A DNA stretch of 64,000 nucleotides from JAODBQ01 sp047602055 (GTDB lineage Bacteria; Actinomycetota; Acidimicrobiia; Acidimicrobiales; Ilumatobacteraceae): contig JASGIG010000001.1 in the NCBI GenBank assembly GCA_047602055.1, positions 4,526,001-4,590,000 on the forward strand, given 5' to 3'. Position numbers and translations under genes: made by a program. Shown here one piece after another: positions 28,259-37,704 of this stretch (the first letter of the stretch is position 1; each line of letters starts with the position of its first letter). The notes beneath the pieces were generated by a model that saw only the letters and a program-made list of their open reading frames with translations, had not been told where the DNA came from and made no database searches.

Positions 28259-28891
28259 ATGGCCGAGCTGACCGACGCCAAGCGCCGCCTCATCGAGCGG
28301 CTGAAGCGCTGCGAGTCGGTCACCGCCAGCGAGCTCGCCGGCGAGTTCGGGCTCACCGACACCGCCGTGCGCCAGCACCTCGAGGCGCTGGAGTCGATCG
28401 GGCTCGTCACCCGCTCGCAGGGCGCCGCGGCCGGCCGTGGGCGGCCGCCGGTCAACTGGAGCCTGACGCCGATGGCGGCCGAGCTGTTCCCCGACCGCCA
28501 TGCCGACCTGACCGTCGAGCTGATCCAGTCGATCCGCCAGTCGCTCGGCGAGGACGCGCTCGGCGACGTCATCCGCACCCGCCGCGAGCGCCAGCTGGCC
28601 GCCTACCGGGAGCAGATCGACGCCGACGCCGACGTGGCCGTCAAGGTCCGCCGCCTGGCCGACATCCGCACCGCCGAGGGCTACGTGGCCGAAGCATCGA
28701 CTGATGGCGACACGCTCGTGCTCACCGAGCACCACTGCCCGATCCGCGACGCCGCCGGCGTCTGCCTCGGCCTGTGCACCGCCGAGCTGGAGCTGTTCCG
28801 CGCCGCCCTCGGCGACGGCGTCACCGTCGAGCGCGACCAGCACCTGCTCGCCGGCTCCCAGCGCTGCAGCTACCGAATTGCTCGCGTGTGA
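28259..28891 (+). CDS. SufR-like [Fe-S]-cluster transcriptional repressor
   Basis: A 210-residue regulator. The N-terminal winged helix reads ERLKRCESVTASELAGEFGL then TDTAVRQHLEALESIGLV. The C-terminal sensing domain has HHCPIRDAAGVCLGLCTAEL and SQRCSYRIARV, the cysteine pattern (C-x12-C and a last C near the end) of SufR, which binds an iron-sulfur cluster and represses the suf operon. No suf genes are in the window, so its targets are unknown; the palindrome upstream suggests autoregulation. The start at ATG 28259 fits the TACGCT box better than the upstream in-frame start. Confidence 0.85.
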   Translation: MAELTDAKRRLIERLKRCESVTASELAGEFGLTDTAVRQHLEALESIGLVTRSQGAAAGRGRPPVNWSLTPMAAELFPDRHADLTVELIQSIRQSLGEDALGDVIRTRRERQLAAYREQIDADADVAVKVRRLADIRTAEGYVAEASTDGDTLVLTEHHCPIRDAAGVCLGLCTAELELFRAALGDGVTVERDQHLLAGSQRCSYRIARV

Positions 28892-28937
28892 ACGCTCACG
28901 CCCGCACGGACGACGCGTGCCGGGCTCGCCGCGATGT

Positions 28938-29015
28938 CCGAGCTTCGGTCGCAGCCGAGCTGCTCCCTACGCCTGCTGTGCTCGCCGCCTCCGCTTCGCT
29001 TCGGCACCCGCCGCT
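28938..29015 (+). repeat. Element B, copy 3
   Basis: Begins 46 bases after the stop of the SufR-like gene, in the sense direction. The stem is GCAGC (28951-28955), loop CGA, GCTGC (28959-28963), a different sequence from copies 1 and 2 but still fully paired. Conserved tail GTGCTCGCCGCCTCCGCT follows. Confidence 0.8.
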
Positions 29016-29085
29016 CCTCAGGGTCCTGATGAGCCCACCCCGCATGGCGACGCGAAGCGCAGCATCTCTCTCCAGATCGTGAGAC

Positions 29086-30003
29086 TCAGGCGGCCCGCGG
29101 GGCGACGTCGGTCATGAACGCCTCCATGGCGTTTCGGCGGCCGGCGAGGCCGCCGGGGGCGACGGGGTCGAGGAGGATGTGGTCGACGCCGATCGCCTGC
29201 CAGCGGCCGATGGTGTCGAGCATCTGCTCGTCGGAGCCGCCGATCGACTTGGCCGGCGCCATCGACTGCGCCGGATCGAGGTACAGCCGCACCGACAGGC
29301 GCAGCTCGTCGCGCGGGCGGCCGGCCTCGTCGCACAGCTCGCCGATCCGCCGCCATGCCGCCTCGACCTCGTCGACCTGCTGGAACGCGGCGTGGAACGC
29401 ATCGCCGGCGCGCACCGTCCGCCGGAACGCCGGCTCGGTGTCGCCGCCGACCCAGATCGGCACACGACCGTTGAACGGCTTGGGTTCGAAGCCGACGGTC
29501 GGCACGTCGTAGTACTCGCCGTGGAACGACGGCTCGGCCTCGGCGAAGAAGCGCTCGAACAGGGCCAGCTGCTCGTCGGCGCGCTTGCCGCGGTGGTCGT
29601 AGGGCATGCCGAGGATCTCGAACTCCTCGCGCATCCAGCCGATCCCGACGCCGAGGATCACCCGGCCCTCCGACAGCGCGTCGAGCGAGGCGATGGCCTT
29701 CGCCGTGAGCACCGGCGGGCGGTAGCCGAGGATCAGCACGGTCGGGGCGAGCTTGAGCGTCTCGGTGCAGCCGGCGACGAAGAACATCGTCCCGATCGGG
29801 TCGAGCCACGGCATGTCCGCCGGCGGGGCGAACGAGCCGTCGTCGCTGTACGGGTAGCGCGAGGCGATGTCCTCGGGCCAGGCGACGTGGTCGCTCACCC
29901 AACCGGAGTGGAAGCCGAGCGCCTCGGCGTGCTGGGCGAACTCGATCAGGTTGCGCCGCGTCGCCTGCCGGCCGAGATGCGGGAGGTGGATGCCCCAATC
30001 CAT
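29086..30003 (-). CDS. LLM-class F420-dependent oxidoreductase
   Basis: A 305-residue bacterial-luciferase-like monooxygenase/reductase. Family features: MDWGIHLPHLGRQATRRNLI, WVSDHVAWPEDIASRYPY, the stretch LSEGRVILGVGIGWMREEF and NGRVPIWVGGDTEPAFRR. The single-subunit TIM-barrel architecture and actinobacterial context favour coenzyme F420 over FMN; the substrate is unknown. Copy 3 of element A is upstream (30084-30165) in the same direction. A related LLM gene is at 37011. Confidence 0.85.
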   Translation of the reverse strand: MDWGIHLPHLGRQATRRNLIEFAQHAEALGFHSGWVSDHVAWPEDIASRYPYSDDGSFAPPADMPWLDPIGTMFFVAGCTETLKLAPTVLILGYRPPVLTAKAIASLDALSEGRVILGVGIGWMREEFEILGMPYDHRGKRADEQLALFERFFAEAEPSFHGEYYDVPTVGFEPKPFNGRVPIWVGGDTEPAFRRTVRAGDAFHAAFQQVDEVEAAWRRIGELCDEAGRPRDELRLSVRLYLDPAQSMAPAKSIGGSDEQMLDTIGRWQAIGVDHILLDPVAPGGLAGRRNAMEAFMTDVAPRAA

Positions 30004-30083
30004 GCGGACTGGTTAGCAGCCGCCACCCGCCACGCTGTCAGCGGCAACGCCGACTCCGTGCACGCGGCCCGACGCTTGGGTCC

Positions 30084-30165
30084 GCACGAGGCTCGTGCCG
30101 GGTCGCACCCGGCGGCGCGACCGCCAGGGAGCCCGCCGGACGGGTCGGCCGCAGGCCGACCATGC
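30084..30165 (-). repeat. Element A, copy 3
   Basis: Hairpin I is GGTCGGCC-TGC-GGCCGACC (30161-30143), eight perfect pairs. Hairpin II is GCACGAG-C-CTCGTGC (30098-30084). Between them is the conserved GGCTCCCTGGCGGTCGC. The copy ends about 80 bases before the LLM gene start, so unlike copies 2 and 4 the start codon is not inside the hairpin. Confidence 0.75.
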
Positions 30166-30167
30166 AG

Positions 30168-33100
30168 CTACGGCCGGTACCTGACCGGGCGGGTCGTCGC
30201 CTTGGGGACACTGTCGACCACGCGGTACGCCTGAGCGACCCACTCGCAGGCCCGGCGGCGGGTGTCGCGGGGGTCGATCAGCTCCTCGATCTGGAACTTG
30301 TTGAGCGGTCCGATCGGGCCGCGGACGCTCTCGATGCGGGCGTTGATCTCCGCCCGCAGCGCGGCCGGGTCCTCGGCCTCGGCGAGCTGGCGCTTGTACG
30401 CCGCCTCGATGCCGCCCTCGGGCGGGATGCCGCCGAGGTCGGCCGCCGGCCAGGTCACCCGGGCATGCGGCTCGCGGATCGGCGTCGACTGGAAGTTGCC
30501 GGCGACGCCGAAGCTGCGGCGCATCTGCACGGTGAACAGCGGCACGCGCACCTGCGAGAACGCCACCATCCACGTCGCCCCCTTGCGGATCGTCCCGGTC
30601 GTCTCGTGCTCCAGTCCGACGCAGAAGCCGGGGTTGTCGACGAGGTTGAGGATCGGGATGTGGAACAGGTCGCACAGGTCGAGGTGGCGGGTGAACTTGT
30701 CGCAGCCGTCGGCGGTCATCGCCCCGCCGTTGGCATGGCGGCTGTCGTTGGCGAACACGCCGACGGGGTGGCCGTTCAGCCGGGCCAGGCCGACGACCTG
30801 GTCGGTGCCCCACAGCGCGCCGATCTCGAAGAACGAGCCGTCGTCGACGAGCAACTCGATGGCCCGGCGGACGTCGAACGTCGCCGTGCGCTTGCGCGGG
30901 ATGATCGACAGCAGCTCGTCCTCGGCCCGATCGGCGGGATCGTCGCAGGGGATCACCGGCGGGGTGTCGTGGACGCTCGCCGGCAGGTACGACAGGAACC
31001 GCCGGGTCATCGCCAGCGCCTCCTCCTCGGTCTCGGCGAGGTTGTCGACGGACCCGTTGCGGCAGTGCACCTGCCAGCCGCCGAGGTCCTCCTTGGTGAT
31101 GTCGTAGCCGACGGCATGGCTGACGACGGGCGGGCCGGCGACGAACAGCTGGCTGATGTCGCGGACCATCACCCCGAAGTGGCCGAGCACCGCCTTGGCC
31201 GCGCCGATGCCGACGACGCTGCCGAGCAGGACGTTGACGACGGGCACCGTCGCCAGCTGCTGGGCGTACTCCTCGACGCCGAGGTGGCCGGTGAGGAACG
31301 AGCCGCCACCGCCGCTCACCCGCGGGCGCCCGGCGGTGATCGCGCCACGGCTCTCCTGCCGCGCTGCTCTCGCCGTCCTTGACCTGCTCAGGCACCATCG
31401 CCGCGACGCTGCCGCCGCCGGACGAGCCGTCGAGCAGCCGCACGGCCGGCAGCAGCAGCTGGATCGACAGGCGGTCGAGGTGCAGGCTCTTGGCGCCGAT
31501 CGCCCCGTCGGCATGGCCACCGCGTGACGTGAAGTCGTCGGCGCACACCACGACCTGACGGCCGTCGATCGCCCCGGTCCCGCCGACGTGGTTGGCCGGG
31601 GTGAACGCGGCGATCCGCCCGTCGGCGTCGTACGACGCGAACCCGGCGATGCTGCCGACCTCACGGAACGAGCCGGGGTCGAGCAGCGCGTCGATCCGCT
31701 CCCGGCAGGTGAGCTTGCCGCGGCTGCGCTGGCGGACGACGCCGGGATCGTCGGAGCCCGGGGCCAGGCGGGCGTGGGCCAGCGCCTGCAGCTTGGCGAC
31801 GTCGTCGAGAACCGGCAGCCAGGTGTCCTCGCGGGCGACCTCGATCGTCGACGGGCCGGCCTCGTCGGACGGCTCGATCACCGCGACGATCTCGTCGCCG
31901 GCCAGCGACGCGCCGACGGCCAGGTCGGCGACGGCGATCACCCGGCCGCTGCACGGGGCGGTGACGGTGCTCTCCATCTTCATCGCGCTGACGACGACGA
32001 GGCCGTCACCGGCGCGCACGACGTCGCCGGCCGCGACGCGGACGTCGACGATCGTGCCGCCCATCGGGCTGCGCGCCGCATGCTGCCCGGTGGCGGCGGG
32101 CAGCGGCGGGCGAGCCGGCGCCGCCGTGCTCGGGGTGGCGCCCACAGCCGCGCCTGCGCCGCCGACCAGCGCGGCGACCGGGCTCGCCGCCTCCGCGGAC
32201 AGGTCGGGGACCTCGGCCAGCAGCGTCGTGCGCGCGTCGGCCTGGCGCACCTCCGGCCGGGCGAGGATGCCGAGCAGCTGGGCGCGGTTCGTCGGCAGGC
32301 CGGCGATCAGCAGCTCCTCGACGGCGCGGCGGGCGCGGTCGACGGCGTCGGCGACGTCGCCGTTGCGCGAGGTGCCGATCACCTTGGCGAGCAGCGGGTC
32401 GAACTGCGGCGGCGGCGTGTAGCCGGCATAGCCGCAGCCGTCGACGCGCACGCCGGGGCCGGACGGCTCGCGGTAGGCGTCGAGCGTGCCGGCGCCGGTG
32501 GCGACGACGCGGGCCTGGACCGACACGCCGCGCGGCTCGTCGATCGTCGCCAGCCCGAGGTCGGCCAGCGTCGCCCCGCCGGCGATGCGGAACTGGGCTT
32601 CGACGAGGTCGACGCCGGTGACCTCCTCGGTCACCGTGTGCTCGACCTGGATGCGCGGGTTGAGCTCGACGAACGAGAACGACTCCTGCTCGGGCGAGAC
32701 GAGGAACTCGACGGTGCCGGCGTTGACGTACCCGGCCGCCTTGGCCAGCTCGACGGCGCTGGTGAGGATGCGCTCGCGCAGCGCCCACGGCAGCCCGGTG
32801 GCCGGGGCGACCTCGACCACCTTCTGGTTGCGCAGCTGCACCGAGCAGTCGCGGTCGTAGAGGTGGACGACCCCACCGGCGGCGTCGCCGAGCACCTGCA
32901 CCTCGATGTGCCGGGGCCGCTCGATCAGCTGCTCGACGAACAGCGTCCCGTCGCCGAACGCTGCCGTCGCCTCGCTGGCGCAGCGGGCGAACGCCTCGGC
33001 CAGCTCGCCGTCGCCGTCGACGCGGCGGATGCCGCGGCCACCACCGCCGGCCGCGGCCTTGAGCATCACCGGGTAGCCGATCTCGCCGGCGATGGCGCAG

Positions 33101-33549
33101 GCCTCGTCGGCCGTCGCCACCGCCCCGTCGCTGCCGGCGACGATCGGCACGCCGACCTTCGTCGCCAGCTCACGAGCGCGCACCTTGTCCCCGAACAGGG
33201 CGAGCACCTCCGGTGAGGGGCCGACGAACGTCAGCCCCGCCGCGGCGCACGCCGAGGCGAACGCGGCGTTCTCGGCGAGGAACCCGTAGCCGGGGTGGAC
33301 GCAGTCACAGCCGTTGTCGACGGCGGCACGCACCACGGCGCCGACGTCCAGGTAGGCGGCGACGGCGTCGCCCGGCCCACCGATGCGCACCGCCCGAGTG
33401 GCCATCCGGGCGTGCAGCGCCCGCTCGTCGACGTCGGCGTACACGGCGACCGACTCCATCCCCAGGCCGGCGGCGGCCCGGGCGATGCGGATGGCGATCT
33501 CCCCACGGTTGGCGATCAGCACTCGTTGCAGTCCCACCCCCCAGTTCAT
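30168..33549 (-). CDS. Single-chain biotin-dependent acyl-CoA carboxylase (one apparent frameshift)
   Basis: One polypeptide of about 1126 residues once a single extra base near 31360 is removed. Order: biotin carboxylase (1-450; RVLIANRGEIAIRIARAA, ATP-grasp loop KAAAGGGGRGIRRV, EVEHTVTEEVTG region ELNPRIQVEHTVTEE), a biotinyl domain (about 490-560; SAMKMEST with the biotin Lys), then the carboxyltransferase (about 590-1126; CRERIDALLDPGSFREVG, and after the shift SGGGGSFLTGH, GGAMTADGCDKFTRHLDL and LVDNPGFCVG). It should carboxylate an acyl-CoA; which one is not evident. Most actinobacterial enzymes split these parts over two chains. Ends VPKATTRPVRYRP. Confidence 0.82.
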
Positions 33550-33588
33550 AGCCAGCTCGCCGCCACCACCGCCGATCGGGCTGTGCGG

Positions 33589-33594
33589 TACCGT
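33589..33594 (+). promoter_or_regulatory. Putative -10 box for the HerA-like gene
   Basis: TACCGT eight bases before ATG 33603, in the 53-base gap between divergent genes. Confidence 0.4.
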
Positions 33595-33602
33595 CCGCCG
33601 AC

Positions 33603-36074
33603 ATGGCCGATCTCCTCGTGGGCGGCGGCATCGACGCCGCGTCGCATCAGCGCACCGACCACCTCGTCAACCTGCCGTCGGGCGACCTGACGACGCACGG
33701 CGTGATCGTCGGCATGACCGGGTCCGGCAAGACCGGGCTCGGCGTCGTCCTCGTCGAGTCGGCGCTCGCCGCCGGCGTGCCGGTCCTGCTGATCGACCCG
33801 AAGGGCGACCTCACCAACCTGTGCCTGACGTTCCCGAACCTGGCCCCGGCCGACTTCGAGCCGTGGGTCAACCCCGGCGACGCCCAGAGCGCCGGCAAGT
33901 CGGTCGCCGACTTCGCCGCCGACCAGGCCGCGCTGTGGACCAAGGGACTCGCCGGCTGGGGCATGGACGGCACGACGATCGCCGCGCTGCGCAACACCGC
34001 CGGCCTGACGATCTACACGCCCGGCTCCAGCGGTGGCGTCGGCCTGGACATCGTCGGCTCGCTCACCGCTCCCGCAGACCTGAGCGACGCCGAGACGGTC
34101 GGCGACGAGATCGACGGGTTCGTCAGCGGCCTGCTCGGCCTCGTCGGCATCGACGCCGACCCGCTGTCGAGCCGCGAGCACATCCTGCTCACCAACCTGG
34201 TCCACGACGCCTGGAGCAAGGGCCTCAGCCCGGACCTGCCGACGCTCGTCGGCTGGGTCCAGTCGCCGCCGATCCGCAAGCTCGGGGTCTTCGAGCTCGA
34301 CCAGTTCTTCCCGCCGAAGGACCGCACCGCGTTCGCCATGCGGCTCAACGGCCTGCTCGCCTCGCCGTCGTTCGCGGCGTGGATGAGCGGCACGCCGCTC
34401 GACATCGGCACGATGCTGCGTACCGCCGACGGCAAGCCGCGGGCGGCGATCGTCACCACGTCGCACCTCGGCGACGAGGAGCGCCAGTTCGTCACCACGC
34501 TCGTGCTGTCCAAGCTCGTCACGTGGATGCGCAAGCAGAGCGGCACCACCGACCTGCGCGCCCTGCTGTACATGGACGAGGTGGCCGGCTACCTGCCGCC
34601 GACGGCCGCGCCGCCGACGAAGAAGCCGATCATGACGCTGATGAAGCAGGCCCGGGCGTTCGGCGTGGGCGTCGTGCTCAGCACCCAGAACCCGGTCGAC
34701 GTCGACTACAAGGCGCTGTCCAACGCTGGGACGTGGATGATCGGCCGGTTGCAGACCGACCGGGACAAGCAGCGCCTGCTCGACGGGATGAGCGCGGCGT
34801 CGGGCGGCGTCGACGTCGCCGCGGTCGGCGACACGATCTCCGGGCTCGGCAAGCGCGAGTTCGTCCTCAAGCGCGCCGGCAAGGACCAGCCCGAGGTGTT
34901 CACCACCCGCTGGGCGATGAGCTACCTGCGCGGCCCGCTGACGCGCGACCAGATCGCCACGCTGATGAGCGAGCAGAAGGGTGCCGTGCCAGCGCCACCG
35001 CCGACACCAGCGGCGGCTCCGGCGGCGAGCAGCGGCTGGGCGCCGCCGAGCGGTGCGAGCCAGGCGCCACCCCCGCCGTCACCGGCCGCTCCCGTGCCGG
35101 CGGTTTCCGCCGCATCCACCGACCCGGACGCCACCCCGGTGATGCCGACCGTCAACGGCGCCACGCCGGTCCGCTACGCCGACGTCGCCGCCCCGTGGCT
35201 GGCCACCGTCGGCGCCGACCCCGCCGGACCCGCGCTCGCTGCGGCGATCGTCGCCCGCGTCGCCCTGCGCTACGACGACGAGAAGGCCGACCTCGTCCAC
35301 GACGAGGAGTACGAGGCCGTCCTGTTCCCGATCTCCCAGCAGCTCGACGTCAGCCGCGCCGTCGCCGCCGACTACGACGACCGGGACCTGCGCACCGAGG
35401 TCCCGGCCGGCGTCGCCTACCGGCTGACCGACGCGCCGATCGCCAACAAGGCGTTCTGGACCGGCGTCGAGCGCGATCTCGTCGACCACCTCGTGCGCTC
35501 GCGCACCGTCCAGCTGCAGGCCAACAGGAAGCTCAAGCTGTTCAGCCGTCCCGGCGAGTCGCCGGCCGAGTTCGCCCAGCGCTGCGATGCCGCCGCCGAC
35601 TCGCTGGCCGACGCCGAGACCGCCAAGCTGCGCGACAAGTACGAGGCCAAGCTGACCAAGCTGCAGAACGACCTGCAGGCGGCGAACGACAAGGCCGAGC
35701 TGTTGCACACGCAGCAACGTGGGCGCCAGAGCGAGGAGATCCTGTCGACGGCCGGGTCGATCCTCGGCGGATTGCTGGGCGGCAAGCGGTCGCGCAAGAG
35801 CGCCCTCGACTCCATGCTCGGCAAGGCCGGCAGCGCCGCCGGGCGCAGGTCGCGAACGGCGGCAGCCGGCGATCGCCTCGACGCCGCCGAGAACAAGATC
35901 CAGCAACTGCACGACCAGATCGACGACCTCGAGCACCAGGTGGCTGACGACGTCCGCGAGATCTCCGACAGGTGGGACGCCGTCGGCCGCGAGATCACGA
36001 CGATGGACGTCCCCCTGGAGCGCAACGACGTCAACGTCACCCAGCTGGCGCTGGTGTGGCTGCCCGTGTCTTGA
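33603..36074 (+). CDS. HerA/VirB4-like P-loop ATPase (DUF853-type)
   Basis: An 823-residue protein. Walker A is VGMTGSGKTGLGVVL near residue 40, Walker B is ALLYMDEVAGYLPPTA, and STQNPVDVDYKALSNAGTWM with RLQTDRDKQRLLDG resembles the sensor and arginine-finger region of HerA-type hexameric DNA-translocating ATPases. After about residue 460 comes a Pro/Ala linker, then a domain without clear relatives and a coiled coil (ETAKLRDKYEAKLTKLQNDL, later ENKIQQLHDQIDDLEHQVAD). The insert RKSALDSMLGKAG is Gly/Arg-rich. Probably a DNA or protein translocase; partner nuclease not seen nearby. Element B follows one base after its stop. Confidence 0.75.
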   Translation: MADLLVGGGIDAASHQRTDHLVNLPSGDLTTHGVIVGMTGSGKTGLGVVLVESALAAGVPVLLIDPKGDLTNLCLTFPNLAPADFEPWVNPGDAQSAGKSVADFAADQAALWTKGLAGWGMDGTTIAALRNTAGLTIYTPGSSGGVGLDIVGSLTAPADLSDAETVGDEIDGFVSGLLGLVGIDADPLSSREHILLTNLVHDAWSKGLSPDLPTLVGWVQSPPIRKLGVFELDQFFPPKDRTAFAMRLNGLLASPSFAAWMSGTPLDIGTMLRTADGKPRAAIVTTSHLGDEERQFVTTLVLSKLVTWMRKQSGTTDLRALLYMDEVAGYLPPTAAPPTKKPIMTLMKQARAFGVGVVLSTQNPVDVDYKALSNAGTWMIGRLQTDRDKQRLLDGMSAASGGVDVAAVGDTISGLGKREFVLKRAGKDQPEVFTTRWAMSYLRGPLTRDQIATLMSEQKGAVPAPPPTPAAAPAASSGWAPPSGASQAPPPPSPAAPVPAVSAASTDPDATPVMPTVNGATPVRYADVAAPWLATVGADPAGPALAAAIVARVALRYDDEKADLVHDEEYEAVLFPISQQLDVSRAVAADYDDRDLRTEVPAGVAYRLTDAPIANKAFWTGVERDLVDHLVRSRTVQLQANRKLKLFSRPGESPAEFAQRCDAAADSLADAETAKLRDKYEAKLTKLQNDLQAANDKAELLHTQQRGRQSEEILSTAGSILGGLLGGKRSRKSALDSMLGKAGSAAGRRSRTAAAGDRLDAAENKIQQLHDQIDDLEHQVADDVREISDRWDAVGREITTMDVPLERNDVNVTQLALVWLPVS

Positions 36075-36075
36075 T

Positions 36076-36154
36076 CGTGCTCCGGTCACGGCAAAGCCGT
36101 TCCCTGCGCCTGCCGTGCTCGCCGCCTCCGCTGCGCTTCGGCACTCGCCGCGTG
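36076..36154 (+). repeat. Element B, copy 4
   Basis: Begins one base past the stop codon of the HerA-like gene. The stem here is ACGGC (36088-36092), loop AAA, GCCGT (36096-36100): both arms differ from copies 1-3 yet pair perfectly. Confidence 0.8.
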
Positions 36155-36178
36155 TTGGATCACAGCTGACTCGAGCGG

Positions 36179-36850
36179 TCAGCGGCGCCAGCCGGGGCCT
36201 TCCTCCGGCGGCAGCGTCGACGGGCCGACGTGGGCGTCGAGCCACTCGTTCATCGGCACGGCGGCCACCCATGCATCGCGGACCCGGCCGACGACGGCCT
36301 TGGTCTGCATCCACTTCGCCAGCGGCCACTCCCGTGAGATGACCAATCCCTTGCGGCGCAGCAGCTCGACGCGCGGATGGTCCTTGGCGTACCCGCGCGG
36401 CGCGGTCTTCAGCGAGCCGATGGCGCTCGCCTGGAACCCGTCGCGGGTGAGCCCGGCGACGATCGCCTCGATCTGCGGGCCGAGCACGTCGTCGTCGACG
36501 GCCTGGCGGAACCGCTCCAACTGATCGGTGGCCATGTGGTAGTAGCCCGAGCCGGCGAGCATCCCGGCCGCCGAGTAGTGCACGTAGAACCCGGCGCCAC
36601 CCTCGGACTCGCCGTACGCGCCGATGTGGTCCTTGTACGGCGGCCGGTTCTTGGCGAACCGCAGGTCCTGGTTCGGCCGGAAGACGTGGAACGGCCCGAA
36701 CGCGTGCAGGTCCTCGAGCAGCGCCTCCATCGGGCCGCGCACGCAGTCGTCGTAGGCCGACTTGTGCGCCAGCCACCACGTCCGTGAGTTGTCCGCGGCA
36801 AGCTGCTCGTAAAAGCTCGCCGCCTCCGCAGGGAAGCCCGTGAACGCCAC
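36179..36850 (-). CDS. DUF2461-family protein
   Basis: A 223-residue protein. The family signature is visible: FPAEAASFYEQLAADNSRTW, then FRPNQDLRFAKNRPPYKDHI and GAGFYVHYSAAGMLAGSGYY, and RGYAKDHPRVELLRRKGLV near the end. Widespread in bacteria, function unknown. GTG 36850 fits both the family start and a TACGCT box six bases upstream (36862-36857). Confidence 0.85.
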   Translation of the reverse strand: MAFTGFPAEAASFYEQLAADNSRTWWLAHKSAYDDCVRGPMEALLEDLHAFGPFHVFRPNQDLRFAKNRPPYKDHIGAYGESEGGAGFYVHYSAAGMLAGSGYYHMATDQLERFRQAVDDDVLGPQIEAIVAGLTRDGFQASAIGSLKTAPRGYAKDHPRVELLRRKGLVISREWPLAKWMQTKAVVGRVRDAWVAAVPMNEWLDAHVGPSTLPPEEGPGWRR

Positions 36851-36856
36851 GGCCGG

Positions 36857-36862
36857 AGCGTA
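36857..36862 (-). promoter_or_regulatory. Putative -10 box for the DUF2461 gene
   Basis: TACGCT on the minus strand six bases before the GTG start. Confidence 0.4.
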
Positions 36863-36910
36863 ATCATCACGTGTTCGCCAACGCTCTCGTGGCCGCACGG
36901 ACGACGCTCG

Positions 36911-36916
36911 TACACT
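36911..36916 (+). promoter_or_regulatory. Putative -10 box for tRNA-Leu
   Basis: TACACT ends 11 bases before the first base of the tRNA, suiting transcription start a few bases ahead of it. Confidence 0.4.
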
Positions 36917-36927
36917 TGTCCGACGCC

Positions 36928-37009
36928 GCGGGCGTGGCGTAACTGGCAGCCGCGCAGGGTTTAGGTCCCTGTTCCGAGAGGAGTGTGGGTTCGAGTCCCA
37001 CCGCCCGCA
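36928..37009 (+). tRNA. tRNA-Leu (anticodon UAG)
   Basis: Acceptor arms GCGGGCG (36928-36934) and CGCCCGC (37002-37008) pair perfectly, with discriminator A37009. The anticodon arm is CAGGG-TTTAGGT-CCCTG, giving anticodon TAG for the CUA leucine codon. A long variable arm and T arm GTGGG-TTCGAGT-CCCAC complete a class II tRNA. The CCA end is not encoded. The next gene's GTG begins two bases beyond the tRNA. Confidence 0.95.
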
Positions 37010-37010
37010 C

Positions 37011-37703
37011 GTGATCACCGACATCCAGTTCAGCGCCGGCCACTGCGACTGGCCGGTGCTGCGCGAGGCCGTGCGCCGCGCCGAGGGCGAGGGCTACTCC
37101 ACGACGTGGGTGTTCGACCACTTCGACGGGGCGATGATCGGCGGCGACCGGCCGATGCTGGAGGCGTTCACGCTGCTCGGCGCGCTGGCCGAGGCGACGT
37201 CGACGATCGGTCTCGGCACCCTCGTCGCCAACGCCGCCAACCGCCATCCGGCGCTGCTCGCGCTCGCCGCCTCGAGCGCCCAGCGGATCAGTGGCGGGCG
37301 GTTCACGCTCGGCATCGGGGCGGGCAGCGGCCCGGGGACTCGCTGGGCACGTGAGCACGAGGAGCGCGGCATCCCGCTCGCCACGGACATCGGTGAACGC
37401 CACCGTGCCGTCGCCCGCTCGATCGAGGCGGTGCGCGCCGCCACCGACGCGCCGGTGATCGTCGGGGCGAGCAGCCTGTCGCTGGCCCGACTGGCGGGTT
37501 CCCTCGCCGACGGCGTCAACGTACGGATGGGCCATCCCCGCGCCGCCGAACTGCTCGCCACCGCCCGCAGCGCCGCTGGCGATCGGCCCTTCGACACCAG
37601 CGCGTTCGCCATCCTCGGCCAGGACGCCGACATCGACGCCCGCGCCGCCGACCTCGGCATCAGCCGCCTCGTCATCGTCGACCTGCGCCCGCTGGGCGGT
37701 TGA
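37011..37703 (+). CDS. LLM-class flavin/F420-dependent oxidoreductase
   Basis: A 230-residue luciferase-like protein, shorter than the usual 280-330. It starts ITDIQFSAGHCDWPVLREAV, has TTWVFDHFDGAMIGG, a GLGTLVANAANRHPALLA strand, SGGRFTLGIGAGSGPGTRWA and ends SRLVIVDLRPL. GTG 37011 begins two bases after tRNA-Leu, with no room for a promoter or ribosome site, so expression would rely on processing of a joint transcript. Followed by a D-threonine-aldolase-like gene one base after its stop. Confidence 0.8.
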   Translation: MITDIQFSAGHCDWPVLREAVRRAEGEGYSTTWVFDHFDGAMIGGDRPMLEAFTLLGALAEATSTIGLGTLVANAANRHPALLALAASSAQRISGGRFTLGIGAGSGPGTRWAREHEERGIPLATDIGERHRAVARSIEAVRAATDAPVIVGASSLSLARLAGSLADGVNVRMGHPRAAELLATARSAAGDRPFDTSAFAILGQDADIDARAADLGISRLVIVDLRPLGG

Positions 37704-37704
37704 G

